A stretch of DNA of 64,000 nt from NCBI RefSeq assembly GCF_014646295.1, contig NZ_BMNE01000007.1:124001-188000 (forward strand), written 5' to 3'. Source of the stretch: Nocardia rhizosphaerihabitans. GTDB taxonomy: Bacteria > Actinomycetota > Actinomycetes > Mycobacteriales > Mycobacteriaceae. The notes below the pieces were generated by a model that saw nothing but the letters and a program-made list of their open reading frames with translations, did no database searches and was not told where the DNA came from. Every line of letters starts with the position of its first letter. Position 1 is the first letter of the stretch. This document shows, piece after piece, positions 1 to 7,219 of this stretch. The translations under genes were made by a program, and so were the position numbers.

Positions 1-312
1 GAGCTGTATGTGTCCGGGTCGTTCGCCGAACGCGCGCTGACCTTCGTCTACTACGCGGAGTTCCGCCATGTGGAGCAGACCGACCAGGTGACCCTGCGAC
101 ACCTCCAGCAGTTGATCGTCACCGAGTGGGCGCGGCTGGTGGTCGGGGCCAGGCCGGAACTGTCGATGGGCGAGGCACGCACCCTGGTGCACGCCGCGTT
201 CAGCCTGGTCGTCGATCTGGGACGCACCTTCGGCGACGACGGAATCTGCCCGCAGGACACCGTGATCCAACTGCTGGAAACCATCATCCTCGGCCGTCCG
301 CTGTCCCGATAG
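1..312 (+). CDS. TetR-family regulator, C-terminal part (5' end outside window)
   Basis: The reading frame is open from the first base and ends with TAG at 312, so only the last 103 residues are present. The visible part is helical and contains a stretch like the C-terminal ligand-binding domain of TetR/AcrR regulators: a long helix around ELSMGEARTLVHAAFSLVVD, then a final helix that reads VIQLLETIILG. The DNA-binding domain lies outside the window. It converges on the fadD17-like gene, with only 30 bases between the two stops. The family call rests on general similarity of the C-terminal fold, which varies widely in TetR proteins, so the ligand and targets cannot be named. Confidence 0.6.
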   Translation, partial: ELYVSGSFAERALTFVYYAEFRHVEQTDQVTLRHLQQLIVTEWARLVVGARPELSMGEARTLVHAAFSLVVDLGRTFGDDGICPQDTVIQLLETIILGRPLSR

Positions 313-342
313 GCGCCACCGGGGTGCCCGGTGCGCGTACCG

Positions 343-2019
343 CTACAGCATGCGTTGCCTGCCGTACGCGGCGAATTCCGACTCCAGCGACTGTTTGTCC
401 GCTTCGGTCATGCGGCGGTAGTGCGGTACGCCTCGGCTTGCCCACCGGTGGACCGGTTCGTCGGTGCGCCAGGCCTGCTCCTGTAGTTCGCGCTTGAGCA
501 CCTTGTTCGACCCGGTCACCGGGAGGTTTGCCGAGACGCGCAGGAACCGGGGTGTGCCTTTGCTACCGAGATCGTCCTGAGTACAGAGGAATTCGGTGAA
601 CTCGGCGACATCGAAGCCGACCGGATCAGCGACTTCGACGGCGGCCATGACCTGATCGCCCGAGCGTGGGTCGGGCACCCCGAACACCGCGGCGGCGATG
701 ACCGCGGGGTGGCGGCGCAGGACCTGTTCGATCATGAGTGCCGAGGTGTTCTCGCCGTCGACCCGGATCCAGTCGCCCTTGCGGCCTGCGAAATACAGGT
801 ATCCGTCGGTGTCGAGGTAGCCCAGATCCCCCGTCCAGTACCAGCCGTTGCGAATACGGTCGGCGTCGGCGACCTCGTTCTTGTAGTAGCCCTCGAAGGC
901 GAGCGCGCCTGCTTTGTCGATCATCTCCCCGATGGCCTCGTCGGGATTGCGGACCCGGCCGTGCTCGTCGAGTTCGGCCCGCGCGCACTCCTGCAGGGTG
1001 TCCGGATCCACCACCGCCACACCGGGATGCGCGGGCCTGCCGAGGGCGGCGGGCGGTGCGACCGGATCAAGGGCCGCCAGGCTCGGGCCCTCACTGGAGC
1101 CGTACCCCTCGAACAGTTCCGCGCCGAAGCGGCGGCGGAACTCGTCCTGATCGGCCACCGACGCCTCGGTGCCGAACCCCCGCACCAGCGTGTTGTCCGA
1201 ATCCGTCGCAGCTTCGGGCGTGGCGAGCAGGTAGCCCAGCGCTTTGCCGACGTAGGTGAAGTAGGTCGCGCCGAAGTGCCGCACGTCCGGAAGGAACTGC
1301 GACGCAGAGAATTTCGGGGTCAGGCAGATCGTCGCGCCGACCGACAAGGCCGGCGCCCACAGCGCCATGATGGCATTGCCGTGGAACAGCGGCATACAGC
1401 AGTAGTCCACGTCCTCGCGTACGTGCCCGAACTTCGCCGCCGCGGCGTTCGCGACCACGGCGAGGCGGCGCTGGGTGCAGCGCACCGCCTTCGACGTGCC
1501 GGTGGTGCCCGAGGTGAACAACAGCAGCAGCAATTCCTCCGGCCCGCCCACCGCCGTCGGTGGCACGCGGTGGGCATCGATCCGGGTGGCGTAGCCGGGA
1601 TCGTCGACCAGCAGGAACCGATCTGCGGTGAGGCCGAGATCCAGCTGCCGCAGACGAGCCATCCCCGCGGCGTCGGTGACGATCAGCTGGCAGTCGACAT
1701 ACCGCACATCGGCGGCCAGCTGGGTGGTGCCCCTGGTCGGGTTGAGACCAGCCACCGTCGCGCCCGCCAGCGCCGCCGCGCCCAGCCAGAAGACGAAATC
1801 CGGCACATTGTCCAGCAGCACGCCGATGTGGAACGGGCCGTCGCGGCGCAGGGTGCGGGCGAGTTCCGCGCGCGCGGCCGACTCGTGCACGACCGCGTCC
1901 CAGGTCCAGCCGGTGTCGCGGGTGCGCAGGCCGAGCCGCTGGTCGCCGAGCCGGTCGAGCAGCATGCTCGCGATATCCGCCCGGGGCGCGCCCGGAATTC
2001 CGCCCGTTCGTTCCGTCAT
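343..2019 (-). CDS. fadD17: FadD17-like fatty-acyl/steroid-acid CoA or AMP ligase
   Basis: A 558-residue member of the ANL (AMP-binding) superfamily that activates a carboxylic acid with ATP, usually to form an acyl-CoA. Visible motifs are the P-loop LLFTSGTTGTSKAV, the motif EGYGSSEG, YWTGDLGYLDTDGYLYFAGR and the hinge region DWIRVDGEN. The pattern CQLIVTD, MPLFHGNAI and KFSASQFLPDVRHFGATY resembles mycobacterial FadD17, a gene of the cholesterol-degradation region. The open frame continues upstream to 2385, but that extension is Arg-rich and without family similarity. I chose the ATG at 2019, which is preceded by GAAGG and AGGAG stretches. The substrate is inferred only from the family; a steroid side chain or medium-chain acid is likely. 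Confidence 0.85.
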   Translation of the reverse strand: MTERTGGIPGAPRADIASMLLDRLGDQRLGLRTRDTGWTWDAVVHESAARAELARTLRRDGPFHIGVLLDNVPDFVFWLGAAALAGATVAGLNPTRGTTQLAADVRYVDCQLIVTDAAGMARLRQLDLGLTADRFLLVDDPGYATRIDAHRVPPTAVGGPEELLLLLFTSGTTGTSKAVRCTQRRLAVVANAAAAKFGHVREDVDYCCMPLFHGNAIMALWAPALSVGATICLTPKFSASQFLPDVRHFGATYFTYVGKALGYLLATPEAATDSDNTLVRGFGTEASVADQDEFRRRFGAELFEGYGSSEGPSLAALDPVAPPAALGRPAHPGVAVVDPDTLQECARAELDEHGRVRNPDEAIGEMIDKAGALAFEGYYKNEVADADRIRNGWYWTGDLGYLDTDGYLYFAGRKGDWIRVDGENTSALMIEQVLRRHPAVIAAAVFGVPDPRSGDQVMAAVEVADPVGFDVAEFTEFLCTQDDLGSKGTPRFLRVSANLPVTGSNKVLKRELQEQAWRTDEPVHRWASRGVPHYRRMTEADKQSLESEFAAYGRQRML

Positions 2020-2183
2020 CTCCTGATCACCTTCCCTGCGCCGGATCCGGCCTCGCTCATGCGCCCGAGTGCACCGGTTCGGGGACCAGGGTCCGCATGA
2101 GCCCGTCGAGATCGGGTGCGGCCTCGGCCCGCCGCGTCGTACCGAATGGTGGTGCCCGACGGCCGGGACCGCGGTCGCGCGGA

Positions 2184-2273
2184 TCACCTGTCGGCGTTGG
2201 CGTCGGATTCGGCGAAGCGTTCGAAGTACTCGACGACCCGCATCAGGTCGGCGGTCGGCTCGCGCCCATCCAT
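2184..2273 (-). CDS. Possible small ORF (29 aa) upstream of fadD17
   Basis: The fadD17 upstream stretch, 2020-2405, holds no long gene. It contains this short frame that starts MDGREPTADLMRVVEYFERF, with a good GGAGGT site five bases before the ATG. After its stop another frame runs on with protein-like sequence (AAPDLDGLMRTLVPEPVHSG) and stops just before the fadD17 start. That suggests either a short upstream peptide or a small gene of about 75 residues broken by one frameshift. I recognise no family. The remainder of the interval, 2274-2405, shows nothing I can call. Confidence 0.3.
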   Translation of the reverse strand: MDGREPTADLMRVVEYFERFAESDANADR

Positions 2274-2405
2274 TCGGCACCTCCACTGTGGTGGACTGTC
2301 GATCAGAGTGCCAGGAGCATGCCGGATCGCCGCGAGATTTCCCGCGAATCATCCCGCTGGATGGCACAGCGATCCGCTGGACCACCCGGCTGAGCGCGCG
2401 CGGGT

Positions 2406-2867
2406 CTAGGAGAACCGTCCCCTCTGCGCGTGTTCCATCAAGCGCAGAAACTGTTCGGTGCGCATGTGGATGAGCGTCTCGTGATCACCGGCCTCGAAAT
2501 AGATGTCGGGTTGAGCGCTCAGGCTTTCGTCCAACAGTGTTGTCATGCCGTAAGCGGTGCACACAGCGGGGATCGCGCCGACTTCGCAGTCCTTGAAGAC
2601 TTCGCGGATCTCCGACTCCTGGGCGAAGGACAGTCGTCGTCCGGTGTGGTCCCACAGCTTCGGCATTCGCAGGTGATGAGTGGATGGCAGTACGGCGCCG
2701 ACGTAGCCCTGGTCGTCTTCGAGGAGGACCGTCTTGGCGAGCCGGTCGCCGGGGATGGCCGCTGTCCGGGCCGTCTCGGGACTGCTATGACTGTGCGGAT
2801 GCCGCACAGTCTCGTACTCCACACCCGCATCCTGTAGGCACGTGTGCACAGTGGGTGACATGGCCAT
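2406..2867 (-). CDS. YbaK/EbsC (ProX)-type aminoacyl-tRNA deacylase
   Basis: A 153-residue single-domain protein of the YbaK/ProX editing family, which hydrolyses mischarged aminoacyl-tRNA such as Ala- or Cys-tRNA(Pro) in the cytoplasm. The sequence shows the family layout: HPHSHSSPETARTAAIPGDRLAKTVLLEDD with the conserved lysine near residue 45, then GYVGAVLPSTHHLRMPKL, and a C-terminal AIPAVCTAYGM segment containing the small-residue motif of the substrate pocket. The length is normal for the family. The start could also be two codons downstream (MSPTVH). It is a single gene, 54 bases from the mug start upstream-side neighbour. Some members act on other tRNAs or lack known substrates, so the exact specificity is open. 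Confidence 0.8.
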   Translation of the reverse strand: MAMSPTVHTCLQDAGVEYETVRHPHSHSSPETARTAAIPGDRLAKTVLLEDDQGYVGAVLPSTHHLRMPKLWDHTGRRLSFAQESEIREVFKDCEVGAIPAVCTAYGMTTLLDESLSAQPDIYFEAGDHETLIHMRTEQFLRLMEHAQRGRFS

Positions 2868-2921
2868 GGCGGAACCTCCATCGGCTGGTTGGCACCACCG
2901 CCGAGCTCGGCGGCCTTGAAT

Positions 2922-3488
2922 TCAGCATAGGCTCCCTGCCTCCATTCGGAGCTTGCGGAATTCGGCGGCCAGCGCGTCGAGCGTGTAGTGGGCGTTGAGC
3001 CCACTCGGGTTCGGCAGGACCCAGACCGCGGTATCGCCGATCGCATCGGACTGCGGTCCGGCGATGGTCCGCGGACGGCCGAACGCGGTGCGGTAGGCGC
3101 CGAGGCCGAGGACGGCGAGTATCCGCGGCCGATACCGCTGCACCCGTTCGACGAGGGCCGCGCCGCCGTCACGCAACTCCGGCGCCGTCAGTTCGGCCGC
3201 CTTCGCCGTGGTACGCGCAACCACATTCGTGATGCCCAAGCCGAGGGTGAGCAGTTCGTCCTGCTCGTCGGGGCGCAGCAGCCGCGAGGTGAATCCCGAT
3301 CGGAACAGGGCAGGCCAGAAGCGGTTTCCGGGCCGGGCGAAATGGTGGCCGGTCGCCCCCGACCACAGTCCCGGATTGATCCCGCAGAACAGCACGCGCA
3401 GATCCGGCGCCAGCACATCGGGGATGATCTCGCCCTCCGCGGCCGCCAGATCGGCCGGCGTGGGACGGTACACAGCGGAACGGGCCAT
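2922..3488 (-). CDS. mug: G/U(T) mismatch-specific DNA glycosylase (Mug/TDG family)
   Basis: A 188-residue uracil-DNA-glycosylase superfamily protein of the Mug/TDG branch, which removes U or T opposite G to start base-excision repair. The two active-site motifs are clear: LFCGINPGLWSG near residues 32-43, with the catalytic Asn of the GINPG motif, and VLPNPSGLNAHYTLD near residue 158, which is the NPSGLN loop that reads the opposing strand. The open frame extends far upstream through the kinase gene, but homology begins at MARSAVYRPT. I took the ATG at 3488; six bases before it is a CAGACT box, compatible with a leaderless transcript. The product is complete by family length. Confidence 0.88.
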   Translation of the reverse strand: MARSAVYRPTPADLAAAEGEIIPDVLAPDLRVLFCGINPGLWSGATGHHFARPGNRFWPALFRSGFTSRLLRPDEQDELLTLGLGITNVVARTTAKAAELTAPELRDGGAALVERVQRYRPRILAVLGLGAYRTAFGRPRTIAGPQSDAIGDTAVWVLPNPSGLNAHYTLDALAAEFRKLRMEAGSLC

Positions 3489-3529
3489 CCGTCCAGTCTG
3501 CCCGACCCTGCCGGGAACTGGCTTGATCG

Positions 3530-5734
3530 CTAGACCACCCGGCTGAGCGCGCGCAGATCCGCGTCCAGCTTCCGGTACAACCAGTACACGGCGACGAAGG
3601 CGAGCCCGCCGGCCGCGCACAGGCCAAGCACCGAATCGCGCACGAGCCACAGCTCCTCGGGTTCGAGAAAGCTGAATCCGGCCAGCACCCCGACCACCGG
3701 CACCGACGCCGTCACTGCGAGGTAGACCGTGGTTCTCCGGCGCAGCCAGCGCAGGTCGTCGGCATCGCGCTCCGTCGTGCGTCCGTGGCGCAGGTAGCGG
3801 GGATAGACGCAGCGGACGAGGTAGAACGTGGAAAGGAAGAAGGTGTAGGCGACCGAGATGGTGCCCGCCACCAGAACTGTCATCGCCGCATGGACCTGCA
3901 GCCGCACCGGAAGGTCGGTGAACCAGCGCAGCAGCAGCACGGCCGTCACGGTGGCGATGAGCGCGGACAGCAGGGTGTTGAGCGCACACAGGTCGCCCCA
4001 CACCAGTGTCCGCGACCGCATCCGGGCGAGCCTTGCCTCGCCGTAGCGTCTGCCTTTGCGCAAGCCGCGAAGAACCTCGAGCTGATCGCGGGAGATGTAG
4101 ACGTAGATGACGATCGCCAACAGCAAGCCACCGAAGACGCACACCAGGATGCCCCTGTCTATCTGCGCGTTCGTGGCATCGGGCAGGCGCTTTCTGATCA
4201 GTTCCTGGGCGTGCACAGCCAAGTAGATCGTCGCGAGGCCGACACCGACCATCGACGACAACCAGAGGATGGGGGTGGGCCACCGCGACAGTCGCGTTCG
4301 CCAGCTGTCCGGCGGCGGATAGACGAGGTCGCGGGCCCGCTTCTCGAGGCACAGGTCGAATTGCTGGGCCAGTTCCGAACCGGACGAATAGCGGTCCTCG
4401 CGATCGGGCGACAGACATTTCAGGAGCACGCGGCGCAGCGCCATGGGGCAATCCGGCGGAAGCTCCGACAAGAATGCCGCCTCGACCGGTCTGCGCCGCA
4501 GTTCGAGCATGCGGGCCAGCGACGTCTCCGACTCGCCCGCCGACGTCTCGTCCGGGAAGGGACGCCGCCCCGTGAGCAATTCCCACAGCATGACGGCCAG
4601 CGCGAAGATGTCGCTTCGCGTATCGAGGTCGAGGGCGGTCGCGGGCAGGTCGGGATGGCAGGCTTCGAGCTGTTCGGGCGACATGTACGCCAGGGATCCG
4701 CCGAAGTAGGCCAGGGGGCTGGTGCCCTTGATCCGTTTGCTGAAGCTGACGTTGAAGTCGGCCAGTTTCGGCACTCCCTCGGCGCTCAGCAGCACGTTCG
4801 CGGGTTTGATATCCCGATGCAACACCCCGCGTTCGGACGCGTGCTGCAGCGCGTCGGCGAGCCGGCGGCCCAGCCAGGCGACGGTCTCCGGCCAGGTCAG
4901 TGCCGCGGTCCTGGTCCGGATCGCCGATTCGGTTGGCCGGACCTCACCCTTCTCGGCGAGTACCGCGTCGACGGCGTCGAGCAGCAGCTGCCCACCGTGG
5001 CGTTCCGGCGGCGTCGAGCGCCGCAACCGCAGCACGTCGAGCAGCGTCCCGCCCGGTAGGTACTGCATGTAGAGCAGCTTCAGCTGGCCGTCGGCGATGA
5101 GCCGCTGGTCGAAGATGCGCACGATGTATTCGTGGTCCAGCTGGGCGAGCGTCTGCGGCTCGGTGCCGTGGTTGTGGGAGATCTTGACCGCGACGAGTCG
5201 CTGCATCGATTGTTGCCGGGCGAGATAGACCTGAGCGAAGGCGCCCGCGCCGATCCGCATCAGGAGGTCGAAGTCGTCGACGTGGTCGCCGACATCGATG
5301 GTGTCGAGCAGAACCTGCGCGCCGGGACGAGCGATGATCGTGCTGTGGTAGTCGCCGGTGGGCTCGGGGTCGGTCGCCGCGGCGGTCACCGTACCGGCGG
5401 TGGGAGCCGCATCGGCTGTCCACGTTCCGCGTCGCACAGCATGGAATTCCTCGTATACGAGCTCGGCGGGTAGCGGACCATCGCGCAGCTCGGCGAATTC
5501 CGCGCGGTAATCGATCAGTCGTTTGGGAAAGTGATACCGCAGCCAGCGGTATTCGAGGTCGATCTTGATCAGTTCGATCAGGATCGTGCGCCGCGCCGCC
5601 GGTTCCTCGGGCAGGAACGCCGAGAGATCGGGTGGTGAACCGGACGCCCAAGCCTGCGAGAGCAGCGCCACGGCACTGGCGAGCGCGGTGCGGGTTCGTT
5701 CGGCTGAATCGACCAGGTCGATCGGCTCGGACAT
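3530..5734 (-). CDS. Membrane-anchored Ser/Thr protein kinase with DFN in place of DFG
   Basis: A 734-residue Hanks-type kinase. Residues 1-150 form a leader with a DLSAFLPEEPAARRTILIELI segment of the kind found in front of some large bacterial kinases. The kinase domain covers about 155-465: Gly loop IGAGAFAQVYLA (161-172), VAVK with Lys184, HRDIKPANVLL with Asp308 and Asn313, SPEQ (352-355) and SDIFALAVMLWELLTGRRPF. The Mg-binding DFG motif reads D326-F327-N328. A short insertion (about 235-280) sits between the lobes. After the kinase come about six hydrophobic helices (roughly 487-508, 528-547, 583-602, 617-640, 670-690, 702-720), so the catalytic part should face the cytoplasm. No PASTA or other sensor domain is visible. 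The DFN change need not abolish activity because the Asp is kept. Confidence 0.85.
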   Translation of the reverse strand: MSEPIDLVDSAERTRTALASAVALLSQAWASGSPPDLSAFLPEEPAARRTILIELIKIDLEYRWLRYHFPKRLIDYRAEFAELRDGPLPAELVYEEFHAVRRGTWTADAAPTAGTVTAAATDPEPTGDYHSTIIARPGAQVLLDTIDVGDHVDDFDLLMRIGAGAFAQVYLARQQSMQRLVAVKISHNHGTEPQTLAQLDHEYIVRIFDQRLIADGQLKLLYMQYLPGGTLLDVLRLRRSTPPERHGGQLLLDAVDAVLAEKGEVRPTESAIRTRTAALTWPETVAWLGRRLADALQHASERGVLHRDIKPANVLLSAEGVPKLADFNVSFSKRIKGTSPLAYFGGSLAYMSPEQLEACHPDLPATALDLDTRSDIFALAVMLWELLTGRRPFPDETSAGESETSLARMLELRRRPVEAAFLSELPPDCPMALRRVLLKCLSPDREDRYSSGSELAQQFDLCLEKRARDLVYPPPDSWRTRLSRWPTPILWLSSMVGVGLATIYLAVHAQELIRKRLPDATNAQIDRGILVCVFGGLLLAIVIYVYISRDQLEVLRGLRKGRRYGEARLARMRSRTLVWGDLCALNTLLSALIATVTAVLLLRWFTDLPVRLQVHAAMTVLVAGTISVAYTFFLSTFYLVRCVYPRYLRHGRTTERDADDLRWLRRRTTVYLAVTASVPVVGVLAGFSFLEPEELWLVRDSVLGLCAAGGLAFVAVYWLYRKLDADLRALSRVV

Positions 5735-5802
5735 CGGTAGCTCGAGATCAGCCTCGGGCGATCACGCGGCGGCTACACGCGATGCGGACTGGTTGCCCCA
5801 CG

Positions 5803-6525
5803 TCAGCTCCTTCCATCAAGACTCTCTTGCTCAAGGGTATCGCTCGCCGGCGCCACAAGATCAGCCATCGGCGTCAGAGGATTGAGCATGACGCCGACCT
5901 GGCGCAGGCTGCTGTCCACGATCGCCCAGATCGCCCCCTGCAGGTAGGACGACAGCTCGGCCGCGTCCATCGGCTGCATCGAGCGGCTCAGCCACCGGTT
6001 CACGCTGCCGTCGACGAACCCGACCAGGCCGAAGGCCATCGGCTCGGCGATGGTCACCGGGGCCGACTGGGCGCGCAGTGCGTTCTCGAACACCTCGCGC
6101 ACGGTGCCGGCGATCGCGATCTTGGTGCCGGAGACGATCGGCGAATTGTGCCGCTGCTTGCCCTCGGACCCGGCGCCGAGAAAGTAGTGCAGCCGCGGAT
6201 TGGCGGCGATCCACCCCACATAGGTGTCGACCGACCGCGCGATGGCCTCGGCCACCGTGCCTTCGGGATTCAGGGTGGGCGCGAGCACCGCCATCAGGTC
6301 GTCGACGATGCGGGCACGCAGCTGTTCGTCGAGATCCTGGCGATCCTTGAACAACCGGTACAGCACCGACCTCGGCACCTGCGCCAGATCGGCGATCTCC
6401 TGCACGCCGACCGAGGCGCCCTGTGCCTGCACAGCCGCGAGCGCCGCGGCGAGAATCCGGTCCCGGCGCTCGGCGCGATGCCGGTCCCATCGGCTGGCCC
6501 GTCCATCGGCGCGCTGTGCGGTCAC
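5803..6525 (-). CDS. TetR-family transcriptional regulator
   Basis: A 240-residue TetR-like repressor. The N-terminal helix-turn-helix reads RDRILAAALAAVQAQGASVG followed by VQEIADLAQVPRSVLYRLFKDRQDLDEQL, the usual HTH spacing with the recognition helix at SVLYRLF. The rest is a helical ligand-binding domain, with YVGWIAANPRLHYFLG resembling a common TetR C-terminal pattern. The frame is open further upstream, but the GTG at 6525 has a GGGAGG site three bases before it and begins right before the HTH, so it is preferred. It is divergent from the small membrane protein at 6681, with 155 bases between them, so it may control that gene and itself. I could not find a convincing palindrome in that interval. 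Confidence 0.85.
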   Translation of the reverse strand: MTAQRADGRASRWDRHRAERRDRILAAALAAVQAQGASVGVQEIADLAQVPRSVLYRLFKDRQDLDEQLRARIVDDLMAVLAPTLNPEGTVAEAIARSVDTYVGWIAANPRLHYFLGAGSEGKQRHNSPIVSGTKIAIAGTVREVFENALRAQSAPVTIAEPMAFGLVGFVDGSVNRWLSRSMQPMDAAELSSYLQGAIWAIVDSSLRQVGVMLNPLTPMADLVAPASDTLEQESLDGRS

Positions 6526-6680
6526 ATTCCTCCCATCCGGCGCCGGATCGGCGCGAGCCGGCGAGGACAGTATCCCAGCCGGGTCCGGCGGTCGGCCGAC
6601 GCGGACTCGGGACAGATCACGATCCATCGGCGATCCTGTTCTGGTCGGGTCCGGACACCGACGGAGAGGACCTGATCGAC

Positions 6681-7115
6681 ATGACCACCGCGTGGGCTGT
6701 GATCGCCGCGGCGACGTTCTGCTGGCTCGGCATGGTGCTGGCCATCTCGTTCCTGGAGGCGCCGCTGAAATTCCGGGCACCCGGGGTGACCGTGCCGATC
6801 GGGCTCGGTATCGGCCGGCTGGTCTTCCGCGCGCTCAACATCGCCGAACTCGTCCTCGCCGCAACGATTCTCGTCGCGATCCTCGTCGACTCCCCCGGCA
6901 CCGCCGCCACGCGGGCGCTCACCGTGGCCATGGTGGCCTTCGCCGTCCAGGTCGTCGCCGTGCGCCCGCGATTGACCCGTCGCAGCGATGCCGTGCTCGC
7001 CGGGATCGACGCGCCGCGGTCGCACAGTCATCACGCGTACATCGCGCTCGAGGTGGGGAAGGTCGTCGCCCTGCTGGTCGGCGGCGTTCTGGTCTTCGCC
7101 CACAGCGTGCCCTGA
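6681..7115 (+). CDS. Small four-helix integral membrane protein, unknown function
   Basis: A 144-residue hydrophobic protein with four predicted membrane helices: residues about 4-24 (WAVIAAATFCWLGMVLAISF), 40-68, 82-100 and 122-141. Between helices are short polar loops, one of them with RSHSHHAYIALEVGK near residue 118. The start MTTAW at 6681 has a weak GGAGAGGA site about 10 bases upstream. It lies divergent to the TetR gene at 6525, a usual arrangement for a repressor and its membrane-protein target. I do not recognise a named family with certainty. A role in transport or as a small-molecule sensor would be a guess. Confidence 0.7.
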   Translation: MTTAWAVIAAATFCWLGMVLAISFLEAPLKFRAPGVTVPIGLGIGRLVFRALNIAELVLAATILVAILVDSPGTAATRALTVAMVAFAVQVVAVRPRLTRRSDAVLAGIDAPRSHSHHAYIALEVGKVVALLVGGVLVFAHSVP

Positions 7116-7125
7116 ACCAGGTGCG

Positions 7126-7158
7126 CAGGTGGTCGCGGGTGAGTGCCGCGACCACCTG
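7126..7158. terminator. Bidirectional hairpin terminator
   Basis: Perfect 13-base stem CAGGTGGTCGCGG (7126-7138) and its complement (7146-7158) with a 7-base loop. It sits between the stop of the membrane-protein gene at 7115 and the stop of the acyl-CoA dehydrogenase at 7220, which converge, so it can end transcripts from both sides. No T tract follows, as is common for actinobacterial terminators. Confidence 0.75.
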
Positions 7159-7219
7159 TCGATCGCCGCGGCACCGACCCGCCTGGACGCCCTCGGCGGG
7201 TGGGCGGCCGTGAACACCC

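Noticed and set aside
709..2100. Long plus-strand frame opposite fadD17
   Set aside because: It is the antisense shadow of a clear AMP-ligase; the translation is Arg/Val/Gln-rich with no domain similarity.
2922..4586. Mug gene extended to 554 codons
   Set aside because: The upstream part overlaps the kinase gene on the same strand in another frame and lacks family similarity; the ATG at 3488 fits the family length.
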